Assembly: GCA_034433305.1 (NCBI GenBank)
Contig: DAOUAM010000023.1
Coordinates: 1 to 30,807 of the forward strand
DNA length: 30,807 bases
Direction of reading: 5' to 3'
Origin: DAOUAM01 sp034433305
Lineage (GTDB): Bacteria > Chloroflexota > Dehalococcoidia > Lucifugimonadales > DAOUAM01
Within the stretch, counting starts at the first letter, position 1. Every line of letters begins with the position of its first letter. The notes beneath the pieces were generated by a model. The model did no database searches. It worked only from the letters and a program-made list of their open reading frames with translations, and was not told the origin of the DNA. The translations under genes and the position numbers were made by a program. This document shows, piece after piece, positions 13,771 to 22,057 of the stretch.

Positions 13771-14589
13771 TCAGGACGTGGCGCGGCTTTCGAACATCTC
13801 GGCCAGGTCCACGGCACGCATGAACTCCACGCTCGGGAACTCGCGGATGTACCGGATGAGCCTCTCCAGCATACGCAGCCTGCCAGGCCGGCCGATGACG
13901 AAGGGGTGCATGGTCAGCACGAAGGAACGGCCATAGTGGTACATCCCTTCGAAGGCCGCCGACCAGACCTGGTACACGTGCTCAGGGCTGGCCATGAGGT
14001 TGCGCGCCCCCAGCGATGGCGAGTAGTTGAAGTAGGGGGCATCGTCCAGTTCCCAGTGGACGGGCACCTCTACAAGCTGTTGGTTGCCCACGTCCACCAT
14101 GTAAGGTATGTCATCGCCCATGAGGCTGGAGTCGTAGAGAAAGCCCCGGTCCGCCAGGAGCGAAAGCGAGTGCTCGCTCAGCTCCCAGCTCGGAGAGCGA
14201 TAGCCCCTGGGCTTCTCGCCGGTAATGCGCTCCAGCACGGCTATACCCCTGTCCAGGACTTCTTCCTCTTTCTCCCTGGACAGGCTGGCGGGCGGCTCGT
14301 GCATGTAGCCGTGATGGCCCACCTCGTGGCCTCGCTCCAGGATGTCCTCCACTAGCGACTCGTGGGTCTCGGCCACGTAGCCGGGGATGTAGAAGCTGGC
14401 GGGAATGTCGTACTCGTCCAGCAGGTCCAGGATGCGCGGCGCCCCCACGCTGGGGCCGTACTCCCGCATGGACATCAGGCTGGGAAGGCGCGCCGCCTCG
14501 GGGTTGCGGTTGATGGCCCCTGAGACTCCATCCACATCAAAGCTCAGCACCACGACACAGCGCACGTCGCCGGGCCAGATACCTGTCAT
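13771..14589 (-). CDS. Polysaccharide deacetylase-family (PuuE/HpPgdA-like) enzyme
   Basis: A 272-residue NodB-type deacetylase, probably zinc-dependent. The catalytic/metal start SFDVDGVSG gives Asp18 and Asp20. The metal histidines are in GHEVGHHGYMHE (H93 and H97). The motif YRSPSWELS (130-138) is the usual RxPxG-like loop, and MHPF lies near 218-221. The order and the missing signal peptide favour the cytoplasmic PuuE/HpPgdA branch, which acts on N-acyl or cyclic amide bonds, rather than an exported chitin deacetylase. The substrate is unknown. The ATG at 14589 has AAGGAGG upstream; the ATG at 14625 would overlap the TATAAT box. It is divergent from the hydrolase. Confidence 0.9.
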   Translation of the reverse strand: MTGIWPGDVRCVVVLSFDVDGVSGAINRNPEAARLPSLMSMREYGPSVGAPRILDLLDEYDIPASFYIPGYVAETHESLVEDILERGHEVGHHGYMHEPPASLSREKEEEVLDRGIAVLERITGEKPRGYRSPSWELSEHSLSLLADRGFLYDSSLMGDDIPYMVDVGNQQLVEVPVHWELDDAPYFNYSPSLGARNLMASPEHVYQVWSAAFEGMYHYGRSFVLTMHPFVIGRPGRLRMLERLIRYIREFPSVEFMRAVDLAEMFESRATS

Positions 14590-14623
14590 GGGAACACCTC
14601 CTTGGGTCGCGCTAGCACAGCCC

Positions 14624-14629
14624 ATTATA
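14624..14629 (-). promoter_or_regulatory. Extended -10 promoter of the deacetylase
   Basis: TATAAT preceded by TGC (TGN extended -10) on the minus strand, 34 bp upstream of the start codon. No convincing -35 is seen, as expected for extended -10 promoters. Confidence 0.6.
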
Positions 14630-14743
14630 GCAGCGCTGGAGGGCCTGGCCCGGAGTTTGGACCGAAAGTGGTGCTGACACTTGACAAGGGAAAGCCGTTG
14701 TATTTACCGCTAGATGGTCTTCTAGCTTATCCTAATATTGACC

Positions 14744-14772
14744 GACTAGCTGGTATAATCAGTCAGCTAGTC
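14744..14772 (+). promoter_or_regulatory. Extended -10 promoter bracketed by a 9-bp inverted repeat (operator)
   Basis: TGG-TATAAT (box at 14754-14759) lies exactly between GACTAGCTG (14744-14752) and its inverse CAGCTAGTC (14764-14772). A second palindrome GCTAGA-N6-TCTAGC (14709-14726) lies upstream, sharing the CTAG core. A repressor of TetR or MarR type binding here would block the hydrolase promoter. The start codon at 14788 follows after a leader of about 22 nt. No regulator gene for it is in the window. Confidence 0.6.
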
Positions 14773-14787
14773 TTCACAGGTTAAGGC

Positions 14788-15693
14788 ATGAGGCTAAAGC
14801 TTAAGAGGACTTTGCCAGCGCTGACGCTGGTTATGCTGACGCTGTACCTTTTCATCTCTTACCAGATGGCTGCTGGGGTCACCAGGGCGAGGCGAGTGCC
14901 CTTTATGGCTACACCGGCCTCCCGAGGCCTCGCCTTCGAGGACGTGGAGTTCCCATCCCGGGCAGGTGGCATCACCCTCAGGGGCTGGTTCGTGCCCGGC
15001 AACAGGCCGGGGCCGGCCATCATATATGTCCACGGCATAAACGGCACGCGGGGGTCTTTTAACTCCATCGAGCTTACCTCCCGGCTGGTGCGCCAGGGGT
15101 TCAGCGTGCTGCTTTTCGACCTGCGCGGGCATGGGGCCTCCGATGGGTTCATGGTGTCGGGCGGGTACTTCGAGCGGTACGACCTCCTGGGGGCCTTCGA
15201 CTACCTGGTGAAGAGGGGAGTGCCGCCGGACAGAATTGGCGTCATAGGCTTCTCCATGGGCGGCGCCATCGCGCTGATGGCCGCGGCGGAGGAGCCAGCC
15301 ATCCGGGCCGTGGTGGCCGATAGCGCCTTCGCCAGCGCCTCGGACCTTATCGCCCAGGAGACGGCGCGCCGTACCATATTCACTGAGTGGATGGTGCCGG
15401 CCTTCCTGCCAGGGGCCCAGTTAGTCGCCGCGCGACTCTATGGCATAGACGTGGACGCCCTCAGCCCCGAGGAGGCGGTGGCGCGCCTGGACTACCCCGT
15501 CTTCGTCATTCACGGGATGGCTGACACGCGCGTCCCCTACTTCCATGGCGTGCGAGTACACAAGGCCGCTCCACCAGGCAGCAGGCTGTGGCTTGTCCCG
15601 GACGCGCCTCACACCAGCGCCTTCCTGCTGCACCCGGACGAGTACGTGGAGCGGATAGTGGAGTACTTCAACTCCCGGCTAGGGGCTGACTAG
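14788..15693 (+). CDS. Membrane-anchored alpha/beta hydrolase
   Basis: A 301-residue serine hydrolase. Residues 8-28 form a signal-anchor helix after a basic start (MRLKLKR), so the enzyme likely faces outward from the membrane. The nucleophile is Ser156 in GFSMGG, the acid Asp246 in HGMADTRVP, and the base His275 in DAPHTSAF. The oxyanion strand carries HG at 82-83. It is closest to esterase/peptidase-like alpha/beta hydrolases; the natural substrate cannot be told. A palindromic operator controls its promoter. Its 3' end overlaps the stop end of proS by 15 bp on the opposite strand. Confidence 0.9.
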   Translation: MRLKLKRTLPALTLVMLTLYLFISYQMAAGVTRARRVPFMATPASRGLAFEDVEFPSRAGGITLRGWFVPGNRPGPAIIYVHGINGTRGSFNSIELTSRLVRQGFSVLLFDLRGHGASDGFMVSGGYFERYDLLGAFDYLVKRGVPPDRIGVIGFSMGGAIALMAAAEEPAIRAVVADSAFASASDLIAQETARRTIFTEWMVPAFLPGAQLVAARLYGIDVDALSPEEAVARLDYPVFVIHGMADTRVPYFHGVRVHKAAPPGSRLWLVPDAPHTSAFLLHPDEYVERIVEYFNSRLGAD

Positions 15694-17379
15694 CTCCATT
15701 ACCTTCTGGACGGCGTGCTCCAGGGGCACGGTGCTGGCCCCGGCCTCGGCGCGGCGCTTCACCTCCACCACGCCCTGGCGCAGGTTGCGCGGGCTGACCA
15801 CCACACGCACGGGCAGGCCCCACAGGTCCGCGTCGTTGAACTTGACGCCCGCCGAGGCGTCGGCGCGGTCGTCGAAGAGCACCTGGACGCCGGCGCGTTG
15901 CAGCGCGTCGTAGAGGGCCTCGGCCGCCTGGGCGATCTCCGGAGTGTCGGCGTTCAGCGCCGTCAGGCAGACCTCGTAGGGCGCGATGGGCCTGGGGAAT
16001 ACGATGCCCTTCTCATCGTGGTGCTGCTCGATGGCAGCGCCCAGCAGCCTGCCCACGCCGATGCCGTAGCAGCCCATGATAATGGGGTGCTGCACACCGT
16101 CCCTGTCGGCGAAGTAGGCGCCCAGGGCTTCGCTGTACCTGGTCCCCAGCTTGAACACGTGGCCGACCTCTATGCCGCGCCGGGCCTGGAGCTTGCCGCC
16201 GCACCGGGCGCACTGGTAGCCCGGCTGGGCCAGCGCGATGTCAGTCAGGATGTCCGCCTGAAAGTCCCGTGGATAGTTGGCGTTGCGCAGGTGATAGTCC
16301 GGCCTGTTGGCGCCCACCACGAAGTTGGAGCCAAGCTGCACCGAGTCGTCGGCCACCACCTTCACGCCCTTGAGTCCCACCGGCGAGGCGGAACCGGCCA
16401 CCAGCCCGGCGCCCTCAACCTCCTCCGGCGTGGCCAGCCGCAGGTCGGTGGCGTGCAGGGAGTTGCGCAGCTTGACCTCGTTCACCTCCAGGTCGCCGCG
16501 GATGGCGACAAAGACCACCTGGCCGTCGGCCCAGTAGAAGACGGCCTTGAGGGTCTTGCTGGTGGGTATGCCCAGGTACCGTGCCAGGGCCTCGATGGTC
16601 TTGACGCCTGGCGTGTGGACATCTTCCAGTGGCAAGGGCGAGTCCACCGGCTGGGGCGGCTTGGCGAACCGGGCCTTCTCGGCGTTGGCGGCATAGCCGC
16701 AGGCCGGGCAGAGTATGATGGTGTCCTCGCCCGAGTCGGCCAGCAACATGAACTCGTGGGAGTCCTTGCCGCCGATGGCCCCACTGTCGGCCTCCACCAT
16801 GACCACGTCCAGGCCGCAGCGGGAGTAGATGTTCCTGTAGGCCTGCACCATGGCCTGGTAGCTATGGTCCAGGCCCTCCTCGTCCATGTCGAAGCTGTAG
16901 GCATCCTTCATGTCGAACTCGCGGACGCGGATGAGGCCGCCCCTGGGCCGTGGCTCGTCCCGGAACTTGGTCTGGACCTGGTAGAGGATGAGTGGCAGGT
17001 CGCGGTAGCTGCTGACGTTGGCCCGCACCATGGATGTCAGGACCTCTTCATGGGTGGGGGCCATCACCAGCGGCCTCTCGCGCCGGTCCGTCAGGCGGAA
17101 GAGCAGAGGGCCGAAGGCGGCGGTCCTGCCCGACTCGTCCCATAGCTCCCGGGGTTGCAGCACGGGCATCCGCAGCTCCTGGGCGCCGGCGGCGTCCATC
17201 TCCTCGCGGATGATCTGCTCTATCTTGCGCAGGGAGCGCCAGGCCAGCGGCAGGTAGCTATAGACGCCCGACGCTACCTGGAATATCATTCCCGCCTTGA
17301 GCATGTAGCGGTGGCTGACAAGCTCCGCCTCCGCCGGGTCCTCTCGCAGCGTTTTGCCGAACAGTCTGGAAACACGCAT
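15679..17379 (-). CDS. proS: Prolyl-tRNA synthetase
   Basis: A 566-residue class II synthetase that charges tRNA-Pro. The bacterial-type architecture is visible: an N-terminal catalytic part starting MRVSRLFGKTLREDPAEAE with motif 2 FRDEPRPRGGLIRVREF, an inserted editing (YbaK-like) domain (around 235-390) that hydrolyses Ala-tRNA-Pro, motif 3 GCYGIGVGRLLGA, and the C-terminal anticodon-binding domain. Cys pairs CPACG and CARCG flank the insertion. Length agrees with the family (about 570). ATG at 17379 with GAGGT upstream. It closes the minus-strand essential block. Confidence 0.97.
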   Translation of the reverse strand: MRVSRLFGKTLREDPAEAELVSHRYMLKAGMIFQVASGVYSYLPLAWRSLRKIEQIIREEMDAAGAQELRMPVLQPRELWDESGRTAAFGPLLFRLTDRRERPLVMAPTHEEVLTSMVRANVSSYRDLPLILYQVQTKFRDEPRPRGGLIRVREFDMKDAYSFDMDEEGLDHSYQAMVQAYRNIYSRCGLDVVMVEADSGAIGGKDSHEFMLLADSGEDTIILCPACGYAANAEKARFAKPPQPVDSPLPLEDVHTPGVKTIEALARYLGIPTSKTLKAVFYWADGQVVFVAIRGDLEVNEVKLRNSLHATDLRLATPEEVEGAGLVAGSASPVGLKGVKVVADDSVQLGSNFVVGANRPDYHLRNANYPRDFQADILTDIALAQPGYQCARCGGKLQARRGIEVGHVFKLGTRYSEALGAYFADRDGVQHPIIMGCYGIGVGRLLGAAIEQHHDEKGIVFPRPIAPYEVCLTALNADTPEIAQAAEALYDALQRAGVQVLFDDRADASAGVKFNDADLWGLPVRVVVSPRNLRQGVVEVKRRAEAGASTVPLEHAVQKVMELVSP

Positions 17380-17534
17380 ATACAGGCGACCTCAACACTT
17401 GAAACAATGGGTGGGCGCGGCCTTGCAGCGCATTGGCCCCGGCCCTCCTGCCTTGCAGACTACTGAAAAGCACCAGAGTACAGTTGATGTTACCATGCCA
17501 GGGCGGCACCGTGCAGTGGTGGCCATGGCCCCTG

Positions 17535-18164
17535 TCAGCGCCAGGCCCGCTTGTAGTGCCTCCAGACGTAGAGGATGAACAGGATGCCCAGGACCACCAG
17601 GATGGGGATGTCAAAGGGGCGCATTAGCTCCCGCAGGCGCTCCCAGCGCTCGCCCAGCAGGTAGCCGCCGTAGGCCAGCCCCGTGGAGAAGGGATAGGAG
17701 CCCACCAGCGTGAACAGGGAGAACTTGAACAGGTTCATCCTGGAGATGCCGGCAGGCAGGCTGATGAAGGTCCGTACCACCGGCAACAGCCTGGAGAAGA
17801 AGACGGTGCTATCGCCATGCTTGGTAAACCAGCGGTCGGCCATGTCCAGGTCGTGGGTGGATATGAGCAGGTACTTGCCGTAGCGCTCCAGCAGCGGACG
17901 CCCGCCCACGGCGCCGGCCCAGTAGGCCAGCAGCGAGCCCAGCAGGTTACCCAGCGCCCCGAAGAACCCAGCCAGGAACACCCACTCCGGGCCAAGCCCC
18001 TTGTCCTTCACCAGGAACCAGCCGCCGAAGGGCATGATAAGCTCGCTGGGCAGGGGAATGCAGGCACTCTCGATGGCCATGAGCGCCACCAGGCCCGGCC
18101 AGCCAATAGCGTCGTACACGCCGCGTATGAAATCGAGGAGTAGTGTCTCTATGGTGTGTATCAT
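17535..18164 (-). CDS. DedA-family membrane protein
   Basis: A 209-residue membrane protein with the VTT/SNARE-associated fold. Visible marks are the re-entrant-loop region ESACIPLPSELIMPFGG (33-49) and the conserved FFSRLLPVVRTFISLPAG with its key Arg residues, followed by three further hydrophobic helices. DedA proteins help membrane lipid homeostasis; some flip undecaprenyl phosphate, and that role would suit a neighbourhood containing uppS. No strong ribosome-binding site precedes the ATG at 18164. It lies between ispG and proS, where many bacteria have no gene. Confidence 0.9.
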   Translation of the reverse strand: MIHTIETLLLDFIRGVYDAIGWPGLVALMAIESACIPLPSELIMPFGGWFLVKDKGLGPEWVFLAGFFGALGNLLGSLLAYWAGAVGGRPLLERYGKYLLISTHDLDMADRWFTKHGDSTVFFSRLLPVVRTFISLPAGISRMNLFKFSLFTLVGSYPFSTGLAYGGYLLGERWERLRELMRPFDIPILVVLGILFILYVWRHYKRAWR

Positions 18165-18427
18165 CTATCACGCGAGCGTGTACGCGTTCCGTACAGGCCT
18201 TGCATGCAACGCCCCTGCGGTACTCCATTGCGTCGGACGGTCCAGGGTAAGGTCAAACAGGAATGGGGGCCGGGGCCAGGGGTGGCCTGTCAGTGGAGCG
18301 CGAAGGGACAGGGCCGCAGGCATCCTGAAGGGGACTCTGGAAGGCAGGGCGACAACGCCCGCCGTCCCGATGGCGTGCGTCTCCCGCCAGGGCATGAGGA
18401 GGCCATGCGTTGCTGCGCCCCGCTGGC

Positions 18428-19567
18428 TCAGACCTTGACCTCCGTCTCGGCCTTCTTGACCTCTTCCATCAGGGCGCTGAGCATCTCCGACTCGTTGACC
18501 ACGCGGACCTTCTGGCCCTTGCGGAAGATGATGGCGCGGCCGGCGCCGGCGGCGATGCCCACGTCGGCGTCCTTGGCCTCGCCCGGGCCATTGACCTCGC
18601 AGCCCATCACCGCGACCTTGAGGGGCGTCCTGGTCTTCCGGAGCAGCTCGTCCACGGTGTTGGCCAGCTTGCGCACGTCCACGTCGGCGCGGCCGCAGCT
18701 AGGGCAGGCCACCAGCACCACGCCCTCCTTGCGCAGCTCCAGCGACTTGAGGATTTCGATGCCGGTGTAGACCTCCTCCCTCGGGTCGTCGCTGAGGGAA
18801 ACGCGGATGGTGTCGCCAATGCCCTCGTAGAGCAGCATGCCCAGGCCGATGGCGCTGCGGATGCTGCCGGACCTGACAGTGCCGGCCTCGGTGATGCCCA
18901 GGTGGAAAGGGTAGGGGACAAGCTTCGCCATGCGCCGGTAGGCCTCCACGGTGGTGTCTATGTCGAAGGCCTTGAGGGAGATCTTGATAAGGTCGAAGTC
19001 CATGTCCTCCAGGATGCTGATCTCCCACAGCCCTGTCTGGACCATGTGGTCCACGACGGTGTACTCGCCCGGCTCGGCGCGGCCTCCCTTGGGCAGCTTG
19101 TTGACGCCATCGGTGTGCCGGGAGAGGCCCCGGGTCAGGCCGATGCCACCCACCGGCGGCAGGCTCCCGAAGTTGACGCCTATGCGGATGGGGACCTGCC
19201 TTGCCCTGGCCTCGCGCACAATAAGCTGGACCTTCTCGCGGTCGCGGATGTTGCCAGGGTTCAGGCGCAGGCAGTCCACGCCGCTCTTGAGGGCCTCCAG
19301 GGCAAGCTGGTAGTGGAAGTGGATGTCGGCCACCAGGGGAATCCTGGTCTGCCTCTTTATCTCGGCCAGGGCCTGGGCCGCCTCCATGTCCGGCACGGCG
19401 CAGCGCACAATCTCGCAGCCCACGTCCTCCAGTTGCTTGATCTGCTCCACCGTGGCTTTCACGTCACGGGTATCTGTCTTGGTCATGGACTGCACGCTGA
19501 TGGGCGCATCGCCGCCGACCTTGACACTGCCTACGTTGATGGCCTTGGTAACTCTGCGCTTTCTCAA
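18428..19567 (-). CDS. ispG: 4-hydroxy-3-methylbut-2-enyl diphosphate synthase
   Basis: A 379-residue enzyme of the MEP isoprenoid pathway, converting methylerythritol cyclodiphosphate to HMBPP with a 4Fe-4S cluster. The N-terminal TIM barrel starts after RRVTKAINVGSVKVGG. The cluster ligands are Cys278, Cys281 (ACPSCGR) and Cys323, with Glu330 in CEVNGPGEA. Length is normal for the short form. The start is a TTG at 19567 with GAGGAGCG upstream; no ATG lies in a sensible place. Dxr of the same pathway is encoded 2.5 kb upstream in the same direction. Confidence 0.96.
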   Translation of the reverse strand: MRKRRVTKAINVGSVKVGGDAPISVQSMTKTDTRDVKATVEQIKQLEDVGCEIVRCAVPDMEAAQALAEIKRQTRIPLVADIHFHYQLALEALKSGVDCLRLNPGNIRDREKVQLIVREARARQVPIRIGVNFGSLPPVGGIGLTRGLSRHTDGVNKLPKGGRAEPGEYTVVDHMVQTGLWEISILEDMDFDLIKISLKAFDIDTTVEAYRRMAKLVPYPFHLGITEAGTVRSGSIRSAIGLGMLLYEGIGDTIRVSLSDDPREEVYTGIEILKSLELRKEGVVLVACPSCGRADVDVRKLANTVDELLRKTRTPLKVAVMGCEVNGPGEAKDADVGIAAGAGRAIIFRKGQKVRVVNESEMLSALMEEVKKAETEVKV

Positions 19568-19651
19568 GTCAGTCGCTCCTCTGGCCAGAAGAACATTGGA
19601 CGCCCTCCGTATGATAAACGAAAGAGGGACGCGTAGAAAGCCCCTGAGCAG

Positions 19652-20854
19652 CTAGGCCGCCCCCATGCGCCTTCTGCTGATGGCAAGCAGCAGCGGTATG
19701 GAGGCAAACTGCATAGCCATGGAGAAGGCTATCACCGAGGGGATGGCCACGCTGTACAGCAGGCCCATGAGGGCGCTGCCCAGGAACCAGGCGACCCCAT
19801 AGCCCGTGTTGAAGATGCCGTAGGCCCCGGCGCGCCTGTCCGAAGGTACCATCTGGGCAACGGCGGCCCGCATGATGGACTCCTGCGCCCCCATGCCCAC
19901 GCCCCACAGGGCCGCCCCCACCATGGCCAGGGCAAAGCCTCCCAGGAACACCAGGGGCGCGAAGAGCGCGGAAATGAGGGCGGCCACTACCAGGACTGAG
20001 ATGCCGGAGCGGTCGAACCAGCGGCCAAAGACAAGGGCCGCCACGGCGTCCACCGCCATGGCCACCGCGTAGAACACCGGAATCATGTCCCCTGAGGCCA
20101 CCCGGGCCTCCTGGAAGTGGAAGGCCACCAGCGGGAAGTCGGCGTAGCCCGCGCCGATGAGGGCCACGGCGGCCAGGTACAGCCAGAACACCCGTGGCAG
20201 GCCCTGGCCCTCCAGTGTCAGCTTCCGTGGCTCGAAGTCCCTGGGGTTGGGGTAGAGCAGCCGCCCGGCGGCGAGGACGGCCAGCGCCAGGAGCGCCGGC
20301 ACCAGCAGCACGGCGAACCCGGCCTCATAGCCTCCGTTCACCAGGAGCACACCAGCCACGATAAGCGGCCCCAGCACCGCGCCGGTCTGGTCCAGGGCCT
20401 CGTGGAGGCCGAACCCCCAGCCCTGGCCCACCTGGTGCGCCGCGTGGGACAGGATGGCGTCCTTGGCCGGCGAGCGTACAGCTTTGCCGATGCGCTCGGC
20501 CACTATGAGGGCAGCGGCGACCGGCCAGTTGCCCGCCAGGGCCAGCAGGGGCACCGCCAGCAGGTTGATGCCGTAGCCCACTATGGCAATCGTCCAGTAC
20601 TGGCGTGTCCGGTCGGCCAGGTAGCCGGAAGCCAGGCGCAGGCCATAGCCGATAAGCTCTCCCAACCCGGCCACGAAGCCCACCACCGTGGCGCTGGCGC
20701 CCAGCACCGCCAGGTAAGGGCCGGTGACGCTGCGGGCGCCCTCGTAGGTCATGTCCGCCAGCAGGCTGACAACGCCCAGCAGCACAACAAACCGCAGGGC
20801 GGTAGCCCTGGAGATGGCCCTGGGCCTGGGGACCAGCCCTGTTCTGGCTTCCAT
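19652..20854 (-). CDS. MFS transporter
   Basis: A 400-residue transporter with about 12 membrane segments. The loop after segment 2 (GYLADRTRQYWT) and FGRWFDRSG in the second half are the MFS motif A positions, and an acidic/basic loop AERIGKAVRSPAKDAIL follows segment 4. It is unrelated in detail to the paralogues at 4745-7947. It begins 9 bp after the rseP stop and so probably is co-transcribed with rseP. Its place between rseP and ispG is unusual for this block. The substrate is unknown. The ATG at 20854 has no clear Shine-Dalgarno sequence. Confidence 0.88.
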   Translation of the reverse strand: MEARTGLVPRPRAISRATALRFVVLLGVVSLLADMTYEGARSVTGPYLAVLGASATVVGFVAGLGELIGYGLRLASGYLADRTRQYWTIAIVGYGINLLAVPLLALAGNWPVAAALIVAERIGKAVRSPAKDAILSHAAHQVGQGWGFGLHEALDQTGAVLGPLIVAGVLLVNGGYEAGFAVLLVPALLALAVLAAGRLLYPNPRDFEPRKLTLEGQGLPRVFWLYLAAVALIGAGYADFPLVAFHFQEARVASGDMIPVFYAVAMAVDAVAALVFGRWFDRSGISVLVVAALISALFAPLVFLGGFALAMVGAALWGVGMGAQESIMRAAVAQMVPSDRRAGAYGIFNTGYGVAWFLGSALMGLLYSVAIPSVIAFSMAMQFASIPLLLAISRRRMGAA

Positions 20855-20863
20855 CAGGCGGGC

Positions 20864-22057
20864 CTAGCGGATGAAGCTTTCGCCGTTCAGGATGCGCATC
20901 ACGTCAAAGTAGCTCATGATGACGATGAGGCTGATGAGGATGATGAACCCCACGAAGTGCACCAGGCCCTCGCGCTGCGGGGAAATCCGCTTGCCGCGCC
21001 TCACCCACTCGATGACCACGAACAGCAGCCGCCCGCCGTCCAGGGCGGGAATGGGCAGCACGTTGACAATGCCCAGGCTCACGCTGATGAGGGCCATGAA
21101 CTCGAAGATGGGCGAGATGCCAGCCCGCGCTACCTCGCCGGTGACCTGGGCAATGCCGATGGGGCCGGTCACGCCCGGGTCCGGCCCGCCGGCCACCCAG
21201 CGCATAAGCCCGTTCTTGGTGACCACCAGCACCTCCCAGATGCGCCCCACGGCCCTGGGCACCGCCTGCCAGAAGGGGTAGCTCTCCTTTACTATTCTGG
21301 GGTTGCTGGTGCCGATGATGACGCCGATGGCCCCCTGGGTCATGGTGTCGCCCACCTTCAACTGGGCGTTGTAGCGCCGGGCCTCGGCCAGGGAGATTTC
21401 CCTGGTGGGGTCGGTGACCACATCTACTACTCTGAGTTCAGGCGGGTTGAGGCGCGGCACCACCCGTACCGTCTCCACCGACGCGTACTCGGGGGACTGG
21501 CCCAGCCCGGGGACCATGACGCCACGGCGGACCGTAAGCTCGATGGGGTCGCCCAGCCGGGTCATGACCCGCTGGATAAGCTCCACGTGGTTGTCCACCT
21601 TCTCGCCGTTAACGCTCAGGATGGCGTCGCCCGGCCTGAGGCCGGCCCTCTCGGCGGGAGAGCCCGGGGCAACGCCGTTGATGGTGACAGTCCCCACCAC
21701 GGTATCCTGGGGCACCATGAACAGCACCGTGAATATGACCACAGGCACCAGGAGGTTCATGAACGAGCCGGCGCTCAGCACGATAGCCCGCTTGAGGACG
21801 GTCTGGCGGGCGAAGCTCCTGGGCTCGGTGGGGTCTTCCTCGCCCTGCATCTTGACGAAGCCGCCCAGCGGTACCAGGTTGATGGAGTAGATGGTCTCGC
21901 CCCGGCGGAAGCCAAGAAGCCTGGGGGGGAACCCAAACCCGAACTCGAGGACCTTGATTCCAAACCATTTGGCGGTAACGAAGTGTCCCAGCTCGTGGAC
22001 AAATATGAGGAAACCCAGGACCGGGACTACCAGAAGCCATGTAGGCGAATCGAACAC
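20864..22057 (-). CDS. rseP: RIP metalloprotease RseP (site-2 protease)
   Basis: A 397-residue membrane zinc protease that cuts within membranes, usually of anti-sigma factors or signal-peptide remnants. The active-site HELGH is at 21-25 in the first membrane helix, and the third zinc ligand Asp340 lies in PALDGGRLL. One PDZ domain (near 120-200) contains GSPAERAGLRPGD. The start is GTG at 22057, overlapping the last base of the dxr stop (TAGTG). GGAGGG inside the end of dxr serves as ribosome-binding site, so translation is coupled. No anti-sigma gene is nearby. Confidence 0.95.
   Translation of the reverse strand: MFDSPTWLLVVPVLGFLIFVHELGHFVTAKWFGIKVLEFGFGFPPRLLGFRRGETIYSINLVPLGGFVKMQGEEDPTEPRSFARQTVLKRAIVLSAGSFMNLLVPVVIFTVLFMVPQDTVVGTVTINGVAPGSPAERAGLRPGDAILSVNGEKVDNHVELIQRVMTRLGDPIELTVRRGVMVPGLGQSPEYASVETVRVVPRLNPPELRVVDVVTDPTREISLAEARRYNAQLKVGDTMTQGAIGVIIGTSNPRIVKESYPFWQAVPRAVGRIWEVLVVTKNGLMRWVAGGPDPGVTGPIGIAQVTGEVARAGISPIFEFMALISVSLGIVNVLPIPALDGGRLLFVVIEWVRRGKRISPQREGLVHFVGFIILISLIVIMSYFDVMRILNGESFIR

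Noticed and set aside
15715..17145. Plus-strand open frame (476 codons) opposite proS
   Set aside because: Shadow of proS; composition is typical of antisense reading of a GC-rich gene.
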